Shown here one piece after another: positions 33,961 to 43,199 of a DNA stretch of 64,000 nt (within the stretch, counting starts at the first letter, position 1; each line of letters opens with the position of its first letter). A program made the translations under genes and the position numbers. Source of the stretch: Armillaria gallica (lineage: Eukaryota; Basidiomycota; Agaricomycetes; Agaricales; Physalacriaceae); the NCBI GenBank assembly GCA_037576215.1, contig JBANDB010000001.1, forward strand, positions 7,502,001-7,566,000, written 5' to 3'. Below the pieces are notes generated by a model. The model worked only from the letters and a program-made list of their open reading frames with translations, ran no database searches and was not told the DNA's origin.

Positions 33961-35446
33961 CAAAACATGGCCTGTCAATCCAGTGGATTTAAACAACTGT
34001 CAGTCTCATCAATCTTATTATACAGTGTTGTCCAGAAGTGCATCAAATGATGGTACCCTTATTCTGCCAGATTTTATAGATTAAAATAAAGTGGCCTTTG
34101 ATCCTAAAAAAATCCAAGGGATGTGTTCAAGTCATTTGTGGCAAGAGTTTCATGAACTTGAATTATTAGATCATATCACTGCACTATTATATGATAAAAA
34201 GCTACCTGACACTGTTTATGGTGATACACATTATGCTCTGATAGAGTCATTTCAAACCACATTTGGCAGAGAGTTTGTACCAGAGTCTATTGAAAAATCA
34301 ATTAGATGGTCTAAATCTGATCCACTAGATGCTGTAGATCAAACTATTATCGAGTGGAATATGTCCAAATTAGCACACAGACCTGTACCAATCAATACTC
34401 CTGCTGTATCAAAAGTAAAAACTAAGGAATCTAACAGTATAGTACATAAATCCATAAACACCAATGTTATGTGCACTCCAAAGCAGCAGAAGAGAGTATT
34501 TACACCTATGAAAGCATCTACAAAACAAAAAGGCCATGTTTCAGACACAAACATCAACTCTTCCAGTAATATGCATCAGTCCAAGTGAAATAATATCAAC
34601 AATGATCATTCATCATTGATGACTATGCTATCTGTACCTGTTTTGATTCCTACAGGATGCCACTGAACTAACAATAGCTGTGCTTATGATTCTCTTGTAT
34701 TTGTATTGTACAATATATGGCTGACTGATTCTATATACTTCACAGCTAACTTTCATACCATAAATAGTGAATGGCTTGGTTTGATGTCTGGATCCTTTCA
34801 GAAACATCTATGCAAATAGTATACTCTGGAACAGGTGCAAGATTATATCTGTCATAGACTATACAATGCATATCCAAACCACTTCACATTTGGCCATAAT
34901 ACTAGTGTTGAGGATTTAGTTAGTAAAACATTTACAAGTCCTGTGGTATTTAATAGGTCATACCATACATGCTCAAATAATCATTGATCACACTATACAG
35001 AAAGCTTCAACTGTTCTCTTTATCCAGGAGGAACTGGTAATGTACAATGGACAACAATCCAAGAGCTCTTCAATGTATGCAACAATAGGCATTTACCATA
35101 CTCATGTAACATGTGCAGTGGTCCAATGCAGAAGATTGATAAAATTGTACATGCTCCCATACTAATTGCAGTAATTGTCTCATGCATGTTAACACCTGCA
35201 GATCATGCCCTCTATATTAGTATAAACAATACTATCACTCAATATAACCTACATGGTATTATATACTATAGTGATGAACATTTTACAGCCAGATATGTAG
35301 ATAAAAACCAAACAGTTTGGTTCAATAATGGTATAAAAACAGGCCACAGTTCCATTGAAAAAGGTGATATACACCAAGTTGACTTGATGAAATCTCCTGA
35401 CAACAGGAACACAGAGTTGTATATATATGCTAAAGCAATATTATAA
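33961..35446 (+). pseudogene. Helitron C-terminal cysteine-protease-like domain
   Basis: After the helicase end (YYTVLSRSASNDGTLILPDF) a basic linker (34091-34588) leads to a domain with C-H, TGA, T-N-N-S-C-A-Y-D-S-L-V-F-V-L-Y-N-I-W (about 34655-34720) and, about 190 codons later, IIYYSDEHFTARYVDKNQTV then W-F-N-N-G (about 35255-35330). The spacing and the N-S-C-A-Y-D / H-F-T-A pair resemble the Cys and His boxes of USP-fold deubiquitinase-like peptidases; a Cys-Xaa-Xaa-Cys pair (Y-S-C-N-M-C) lies between. Role in transposition unknown. The assignment to a peptidase clan is an inference from these boxes only. Confidence 0.55.
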
Positions 35447-36403
35447 ATTATTATAAATATTGAATAAACATTAGGAACATGTAACAGAAACCACGCATCA
35501 GCTAACTTGAGGTTAAAAATAAATATAGGACTTGGTAATGCCATACAAATGTGATGGCTCTCAAAGACTAGTCTTGACATGATCTTGCTCTTAATTCCTC
35601 TGCTATTGACATGCTGTACTACTCATAAAATACTGATATCAAATTCTATAATCTAAAAATGCCCCATAATTGAATGTCTTGAGCCACATTTCCTCAAAAC
35701 ACTGGTATCCCTGCTATCTGCCTGCTATCCCATCTGATGCAGAGCGAAATTTGTTTTTGATACTGGATGACTTGCCTGAAGACCTTCAGTAACTTCCAAG
35801 AAAATGTTGAGGCCATGGTATGGCAAAGACATGAGAGTAGCATAATATGAGCGGTGCAATGATGCAACATGCAGTGAGGTGGTGGGAAAGTCCTTCCAAA
35901 AGTGGCTGCTGATGTAACAGGACTGATGGTCATAGCAAGGGGGGTGCAGTTAAAACAGGACTAGACAATGATTAAGAATGAGCTTGAGTTGACAAAGCAA
36001 CAGAGAGTTCATGACAGTTGTTGATGGCCAGTGGTTTGCTCAGAGGAAATACTTGAGAATCAGTATTTGTGAGTGAGCTAGGGAGGTGTCAAATGCAGTT
36101 GGTTGTAAGTAAAGCTTTATAGGTGCACACTCCATTGCATGCTGTAATCTAACAGTAAAATGTTCTCTGTGGTAGAAAGTGAATAAGTCAGGCACCAAAT
36201 AGTACAGGATCTTAGGCAGACAATGTCGCCAAGGAATAAGGTCCATAGACATGTTCAATGGAAAGCACTGCATTCATTCCTTCCATGCTCCCGACACCAA
36301 GTACATGGTGTTGCAGATCTCTCACACAGACTATAATGCAAGATTTATTAACAAAGTGAGCACTGGAATACCCTCATGACATAAATCTGTATGATGTATA
36401 TTT
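35447..36403. other. Helitron 3' flank, no gene recognised
   Basis: AT-rich sequence. The 3' terminus of the Helitron should lie here or shortly after, but no clear hairpin followed by CTRR could be fixed by eye. No gene-like frame. Confidence 0.3.
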
Positions 36404-36610
36404 AAGTTTTCCTGGTCCCAACCAGGCCTCCGCTCAAGGCTACACTTAAGCGCCAGCACCTGAGTATACCTGCTCAAGTGTAGGGCCTTGCACTTGAGCA
36501 TCCATTATGTATGGCACTTGAGTGTGGGCCCACTCAAGTCTCAACTCAAGTGAATGCCAAAAGCTCACCTTGCTCAAGTCTGGCCTTACTCAAGTGTCTG
36601 CTTAGACTAT
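36404..36610 (+). repeat. CTCAAGTG-rich terminal-type repeat, left copy
   Basis: A dense cluster of CTCAAGTG / CACTTGAG octamers and near-matches, preceded by TATATTTAAGT and the palindrome CCTGGTCCCAACCAGG. An inverted counterpart lies at 42365-42600 with TATATTTAAGT (reverse strand) and a similar palindrome ATGGTCCTGACCAT. They may be the ends of one element of about 6.2 kb; no target duplication was found. Confidence 0.5.
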
Positions 36611-37475
36611 CTCACCCAGATTATGCCTTGTCTGCCAAAGTTTGCTGTGTGTTTGGTATGGGATTGACTCTCATAGCCTTGGATGATTATGTTCACACTG
36701 CACCAAAGGACAGGCAAACTGGATCTTGACAGCTGGAAGATGGTAAGACTATTTTTGCTCCACCCAGATGATAATAACCATCCAAAAGACCCAGTGATCT
36801 CGACAAGCAGGAAACAGTGACTTCATGAGCATGGGTGTGAAATTAAATGATTTGGCGATGATATGGGTAGTTGTTGTTGGGAGTGGTTGTTGGGAGTGGA
36901 AGTGCAGAGAAAGAAAACAGTGGCAAAGACCCTACCAATAGACAAAGACAAAGACCTTTGCAAAATTTGATACCAGTCTGGCATCTGGTAAAACAATTAA
37001 GTGTCTCATAGCTTACCACAAGACAATGACATTAGGCACACCAGCACCAGCACATGAGAAAACACAAGAAATGATAATGTTTGGTTTCAGAAGCCAATGC
37101 GGTATAAGTTCAATGTGGTATAGTTCAAATATGATGGTAAAATAAAGTCAGCAGAGAGTGATTTTGATACTGCAAGGGAAACCTATCCACAGAAATGTGA
37201 TGTAAATATGTCCAACAAGCAAGAAGTTGTCAAATTTGACTCGAACAACCAAGGTGTTATCATTTACACCTGGAGTAGGAGGAAGCGGTCGCCCAATTAT
37301 AGATCCATGAGTAAAAGTGTGGTGATGGCCTTCCTATGGCATACAAGACTGGTACGCTCTATTTCAAATGCATCTGTGCCTTAATACCCTAGATACCGCT
37401 GTATTGCCAAATATAGATATGAGTTCTTTATAAATATAATAAATACAACTATTTTGGGAAAACCTTTTTAGTATT
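36611..37475. other. no gene recognised
   Basis: AT-rich, CpG-poor DNA lacking coding motifs. The frame at 36511-36729 overlaps the octamer repeat and is not considered real. Confidence 0.35.
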
Positions 37476-37650
37476 CACTGCTGGGGCATGTTGGTGTTTA
37501 TGCCTGAAAGATGGCAGGCAAACAATGGCATGTATTTATATAGATTCTTTTGAGCGTAAAAAACTGTATCATAAAAACCTGGTAAAATACTATCTGCTTT
37601 CTTTCTAATCTTTACCTTGGTGCTTTAGCACATGTTTTTGCTACGAATTA

Positions 37651-38014
37651 TCTAAATAAGTACATGATGTCATTCATGCTGTGTTTTATTGCCTGTAAAT
37701 GATATTAGATGTTTATACCCTGGGTTTCCAATTGTGTTCTTTGTTGTGAGTAATTATATCATGTATGATGATTGGTATTTCTTTGAGGTGTTTATGCAAG
37801 AAAACACATATAAAACAAAGGAAAGACCAGGTGTTTCCTGCCATAAACACCACAAGAAATACCTGCAGTAACACACAGCATCTTTGCTCAGGTATTTTTA
37901 GAACAACAACATGATCAGAAATACAGGGTATAAACACCTAATATCAACACCTAATATCATTTACAGGCAATAAGACTTAGACATGACACAAATGGCATCA
38001 TGTACTTATTTAGA
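37651..38014. mobile_element. foldback MITE flanked by TA
   Basis: A 364-bp palindromic element beginning TCTAAATAAGTACATGATG and ending with the reverse complement, with arms of roughly 80-100 bp sharing TTATTGCCTGTAAATGATAT and GTTTATACCCTG. TA dinucleotides flank it (37649-37650 and 38015-38016), as expected for Tc1/mariner-type insertion. A second, inner inverted pair (GGTATTTCTT..GGTGTTTATG) forms the loop side. The right arm has a 13-bp tandem duplication (AACACCTAATATC twice). It interrupts the left arm of the larger element. Confidence 0.7.
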
Positions 38015-38159
38015 TATGTTGGAAACGCTAGGTTCACAGTGGGTAGACTAGTGGCTGGTAAAGCCAGACTAATAAACTTGTATTCTCTGTTTGATATTCA
38101 AGCTCACATCGTCACCAAGCAACAGTGCTGATCATTAACTGTTGAAGTGCTCATCTTAC

Positions 38160-39376
38160 TAGGGATGTCCACCGTATCTGTATACAGATACAGCCATAAA
38201 GATTATGGTCATTTGACAGGTACAGGTGACCTGTACCCATACTGTATTGATGTCATTGAGCATGCCTGACAGTATGGTACGGCTTACGGTACAGCCATAT
38301 TATGGGCATATGGTCAATACGGGAGCATCCAAGGAGTGACAGCAAGAAATCTGACCCAAATTTGATGTGCAGTACCCTTTAGAACTAATCAAATTGAAAC
38401 TGTGTGTGGAATCTGTGTCAATTGTCTTAAGTTGGACTATCTTGGAAACAGGTGTAGCCAAAAAGCAGCCTTGCCACACAGTGAAGAGGTGTTGTTTGAA
38501 TTGTCTAAGTCACTGACTCACTGGATGGGAATAGCAACGTAAACTTCGTAAAGCCATAATCCTCCCAACACAGCAAGCAGACTTGCCATTCTGATTTGCT
38601 GATATCCGTCTGCACTTGTGACCTGTCTGGCGAGAGTTACTGAACACCATCATCAATGAGAAGATGTAGCCTGACTCACTTGACGATTATACTTTCCCTC
38701 ACTTGCGGCATCAAAAAGTGAAGGGAACATGGACTTGCTTGCAACCTAGACTAGGTAAAGAGTGAGAAAGATGTCGACAATGTTGTTATTGCAATGACCC
38801 ATGCATGCAGTCCCATGTCATCTCGCTTGTAGTCTTGGTAGTGCACAGGTGGAGATTGCTTGCATCCCTAGGGAACAGATTGCCGAGTATTAAGATGATG
38901 CCATGCAAAGGAACGTGAAACACACAATAGAAGACCAACTATCTGGGATCCCTCAGTATTGAAGTCTCAGCTACCAGAACAGAGGTAGAGCGATGATTCC
39001 AACAAAGTGTTGGCAAGTGAAAAATATTTCAGAGTCTTGACAGTTCTTCTAGACTTGAAGGTCACCTTAAGTCATGTCGCTGCCTTGGCCATGGATGTCT
39101 GCCACATAGCCATAGTACTAGTGAACAAAGTTGAAGAAAGAAAACTGTAATAGCTGACAGTACAGTGTCTAGAGGGAGATATCAGTGATAGTAGCACATG
39201 CATGTCTGGCAACTTCCCTGTCCTTTTATAGATGCCGTATGTATGGCTGTAAAGCCGTATTATGCTATGGGTTATATGGACCACATCCGTACCATATACT
39301 GTATCATATAACAGTCTCTGGGAGGCCTGACAGTACGGGTACAGACCTGTATATACGGTAACAGTGGACATCCCTA
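38160..39376. mobile_element. non-autonomous hAT-type element
   Basis: The 1217-bp element has ends TAGGGATGTCCAC and its exact reverse complement and is flanked by a perfect 8-bp direct repeat CATCTTAC (38152-38159 and 39377-39384). Subterminal repeats of CTGTACCC / GGGTACAG and of CCTGACAGTA occur on both sides. No transposase frame was recognised inside. A truncated relative of its right end (GTAACAGTGGACATCTCTA) lies at about 40594-40612. Confidence 0.9.
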
Positions 39377-39919
39377 CATCTTACCAGTCACTGCTTGTTA
39401 ATGTCTTGCCATTATTCTTTCATTAGTTGTATGTATTTGTTGCTTATACCCACAGCTTTTAGTTAGAATTGTCATATAAAAGGACTGTACTTGAGTAGTA
39501 TATGCCATCTCATTTGCAACAGATATATAACATTCTTTCCTCTTGCTCATTTCATGGTCCCAAGCCTTGCAATTCTAATATTCTCTGGCTCCTACAGAGC
39601 CTGTATTTATACTATGAAAACTATCTAGAATGTTCTACTAAACTTGTCTATAAGCAGTAAGTATCAGTCCCAAGGTCATCCGGCATCATGCCGACTTGAA
39701 CCTTCTACACTCTTCTTGTGGCTTCCCATGATATCTCCAACAAGATAATTCATAGCAAAAACATGTGCCAAAACACCAAGGTAAAGATTAGAAAGGAAGC
39801 AGATAGTATTTTATCAGGTTTTTATAGTACAGTTTTTATGCTTAAAAAAATCTATATAAATACATGCTGGTGTTTACCTGCCATCTTTCAGGCATACCCA
39901 CCAACATGCCCCAGTAGTG

Positions 39920-41831
39920 ACTGTAGCTCCATGTATGGAAGCAATAAAGGTAAGAAATAAAAGAGGATTGATTGTGTTGCTTATAATCAACATTTGAATG
40001 GTGAAAAGAGTGGTCAGTTGCTTAGGTTAGAGTTGGAGATGTTAGACATGCCTAAAGTTCTTAGTGATGTCTGGGTCAGGCCAAGGGGATGCTGGAAGGA
40101 AGGAAGGAAGTTAGTTTATGATTTATCTAAATGTATGTGTAATAAAAGAATAATAATTTTTAGTTTATATTTTATAATAATAAAAGCCCAGCTCGATGAC
40201 TTATATATATGACTAAGCAGTCATCAGGCTCAATGTGTGACAGGTCACATGATATGACAAAGAGTTTCATCTACATATGACTATAGTCACAGTCACAATG
40301 TTATTTGCTGTTTCAATGAGATCTAGAGGTGGCACAGTTCAGTTTATTTGCTTTAATTGCTATTTATCATGGACCTGTCACATTATATCTCTTATTATCT
40401 GACCAATCTTAAATTATATTATTATCAACTTGATCTGTTATTGAATTTAAAACATATTTTATGCAAGTCTAATTGCCATAAGCACATATTAGTCATGGGC
40501 TTTTGCTGTCAGGACAAAGAAGTTGAAGCAAGTTCAAAGTTGAGAAATACTGGAAAATAATAATGATTGCAAACATCATTCTGGTATACATAACAGTAAC
40601 AGTGGACATCTCTACAAGTTCCACAGAAGAAATCAGCTGCAAAATGTCTGAAATGTGAGCACAAAACAGCTATGCAGAGGAATAGGAAAACATAAAGATA
40701 GAATAAAATCAAGCCAATTGAGAAGAGAAGAGAAAAGAAAAGATGAAGATCTGCAGTATAAATGCTAATATTTAAGCACAGTCACAGATGCATGCATCTT
40801 AGTCACAACTGATATTCTTTCTATATATGTATTAATATAGCAAAATCAATGTGTCTGAGGTCCTACTACCATGTATAGCAAGAACAAATATACACACACA
40901 CCGGCTATACATATAACCAGAGCGTACCAGTCTTGTATTCCATACCTTCCCTTCCATGTTGTCTGAAATTGAATACTCCTGTTATTCCAGGAGAATCAAC
41001 AGCATAAAATGCTAAGAGCAGAAATCAGACATCACCACAAAGGTGTGAACCATCAAACAAAGTGGCAAAGGGTGCATATTTTGGATGAAGTTGATGAAAG
41101 TATCTCGAGCAATATCACCAGCAATGAAGACGATTGACAATCTGAATAATGATAATGTCTTGCAAGAGGATTATCAAGGCTAACAGACATAATCACGGTG
41201 AGGGCATTGAAACATGGTGGTCCTTGCTCAATGAATTAGGACCCCAAACACATCAGATGAACAGCAGTTTTCAACAGGATACTCTGATCAGTCACTATAG
41301 AGATCATAATTGGAAGAAAACTATCAATCAAGGTTTGTTCATGCCATCCGCTGTACAGAGGCGATGAACTAAAAGCTGTTGTCAGTACCTTACCTAGTAA
41401 TTGAAATAACCGAAGCACAAGATCTGTTCATTTGAAAGAATTGCCACTTCAATGATATAGGTTATGAAGTGTATGTGCAGGAGAAAGTCCATATGTACTC
41501 AAAACTGGCAGAGAGAGGGTGAAGAGAGTTCGAAAATCCTGGATACAAGGGTGCGCTTGATCAGGAGGATGGTCAAACTTTACAGGACTTCATCGTAGCA
41601 CAATGGGTCAAATACGAGGAGAACAGAAGGTGTGAAAGGGGGTGGATCTTGAACAATAAGTTAATGTAATGATGGACAAAAATATTTCCAATTAGCGTGG
41701 TCATTGTTGGGTGGCAAGACAATGAGTGGCATGGGCAAATTGTTTATATAGAGGTCATGCAGGACTAAAGGACCTTTTTAGCATCTCTTTGTGACTTCAT
41801 CCTACAGGCACATGGTCTGCATCTGCTCAAG
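39920..41831. other. no gene recognised
   Basis: AT-rich DNA, with a fragment of the hAT-like right end at about 40594-40612 and simple (AAAAG)n-like sequence near 40725-40745. No coding motif or complete element was recognised. Confidence 0.35.
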
Positions 41832-41840
41832 TGATGTTGG

Positions 41841-42343
41841 AGGACCCCTGATTATCCCTACTAAGCTTGGTTGAAAAGTCTGGACAAATTTGACCCCCAA
41901 AGTACAAAACGTTGGTACATAAGTCTGGACAAAGGAGGGTCCGGATGATATATGCAGGAACAATTCATCCAGATGAGGCCATGCATGGTGGAGAGGTTGG
42001 TACAGCAGTCCGGACAAAGGAATGATTATTGTCTGCCACCACCACAAGACCATGACTCATGTCGCCTATTCATAATGAGCTGAAAAGTGTACAATGTCAT
42101 TTGCATGATGAGGTGGACAATGAGAGCACATCAGTTGGATTTGGGGTGAAAAAAGACATTTTTGGCTATATTTTGGCCAAAATTTGACAGGTCAGATCAA
42201 AAGTCTGGACAAATTATTTTCAGCCTGAGGTTGGACGAGAAATCCGGACAAATTCCAGCCTCCGGGGTCATGAAAAAGTCTGGACAAGTCTTCAAAAAGG
42301 CCAAAATTCCTGTACCAACCTCTGTAGGGATAATCAGGGGTCC
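41841..42343. mobile_element. MULE-like MITE
   Basis: The ends are inverted copies of GGACCCCTGATTATCCCTAC (20 bp, left at 41842, right ending 42343). They are flanked by 9-bp direct repeats TGATGTTGG (41832-41840) and TGACGTTGG (42344-42352), differing by one C/T. A 9-bp target duplication suits Mutator-like elements. Inside are at least seven copies of a GTCYGGACAA motif in both orientations, arranged subterminally, the sort of array a transposase could bind. No coding capacity. Confidence 0.82.
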
Positions 42344-42364
42344 TGACGTTGGCCGCTGGAGCTT

Positions 42365-42600
42365 AATATGGTCTCACTTAAGTACTGCGCTGAAGCAACA
42401 GTTGTTTAAGTGAGATAGCAATGCTTCTCAATTGCTTCATCACTTGAGTGGTGACTTGAGCCAGGATGTACTTGAGTGTGCACTTAGGTGTCGATCATTG
42501 TAGATAGCATGTATTAATAGTGGTAGCACTCAAGCAGAGGCACTCAAGTCTCTGCTTGAGTGCTACCATGGTCAGGACCATAGATACTTAAATATAGTTC
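42365..42600 (-). repeat. CTCAAGTG-rich terminal-type repeat, right copy
   Basis: Inverted counterpart of 36404-36610: many CACTTGAG / CTCAAG octamers, hairpin-forming arms (CTCACTTAAGTACTG ... CAGTTGTTTAAGTGAG and CACTCAAGCAGAG ... CTCTGCTTGAGTG), then ATGGTCCTGACCAT and ACTTAAATATA at its outer side. Confidence 0.5.
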
Positions 42601-43199
42601 ATACATTTATTGATTTATCCGGTGCATTGTCAGACGTCTACTTGGGAGCTGCTCTATCTATATTCAGTCGTGGTTGAGAAGTAAGTCATGACACTGGGGT
42701 TCGATTCCCTGGTTTACGAATTTGTCTTGAAATACCTTGGAAGTAATACTATTCAGCGATGGGAAGCATTTCATAATGCCCATCAAGGAGCACCTTAGGA
42801 TTCGTCTTCGTGAATAAGGAGTAATTCAGATATCGGAAGAACTTGTCCTCAACTTTTGCACCAGAATATGTCACTCAGAAAAAGGAGTATATACCAAAGT
42901 TGTATGAGTGGGATTGAAGTATTTTGTAGGACTGGGTTCATCAGTACGACTCGAGGGTTCCAGTACGACTGAGTCAGTACGATTGATCGCTTATCAATCA
43001 TGATGCCACTCAACCCTGAACCCTACAGTCGCACCCTCGCGTAGTCTTGTCCCGCTCCCGACGCACCCCAGATGCCCAAAACGTGCCTCTATTGTCTTGT
43101 AGCATGTAATTGCTTAATAATGATGATTATTTTCTTGACCTTTTCCCCCCACCACAACCACCAGTACTCTGCCAACACTACAAGTCACTCGCAGGAAGC
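42601..43199 (+). other. upstream region of the MULE-derived gene
   Basis: CpG content rises again from about 42650. A tRNA T-arm-like piece GGGGTTCGATTCCCTGG lies at about 42696-42712 with possible pairing of GTAAGTC and GGTTTAC around it, too short to be a tRNA. Three CAGTACGAYT motifs (about 42943-42985) have relatives downstream of the gene (TAGTACGACT at about 47615). CT-rich sequence before 43200 suits a fungal promoter, but no TATA was identified. Confidence 0.35.

Larger units (their letters stand above)
27680..35446 (+). mobile_element. autonomous-type Helitron (RepHel), inactivated
   Basis: One long plus-strand coding region encodes, in order, a DUF6570-like Cys-rich region, an HUH Rep endonuclease, a PIF1-type SF1 helicase and a C-terminal cysteine-protease-like domain, the classic order of fungal Helitrons. 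Rolling-circle transposition would be driven by Rep and helicase. More than 15 in-frame stops break the frame, each explicable by one C-to-T or G-to-A change. Helitron ends (5' TC, 3' hairpin plus CTRR) were not located, so these limits are those of the coding part only. Sequence is AT-rich and CpG-poor. Confidence 0.93.
37476..39919. mobile_element. non-autonomous element with long TIRs, CACTA-like ends
   Basis: Left arm 37476-37653 and right arm 39743-39919 are inverted copies of about 177 bp, clearly alike at about 85-90% by eye. The right end reads CACTACTGGGGCATG on the reverse strand; the left end reads CACTGCTGGGGCATG. No transposase is inside. Two younger elements sit inside it (37651-38014 and 38160-39376); without them the element is about 850 bp. 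A 3-bp target duplication as in CACTA elements is not visible (ATT left, ACT right), so the superfamily is tentative. Confidence 0.75.

Noticed and set aside
38160..39376. hAT transposase inside the hAT-type element
   Set aside because: Frames inside are under 100 codons and show no hAT dimerisation or DDE motifs.
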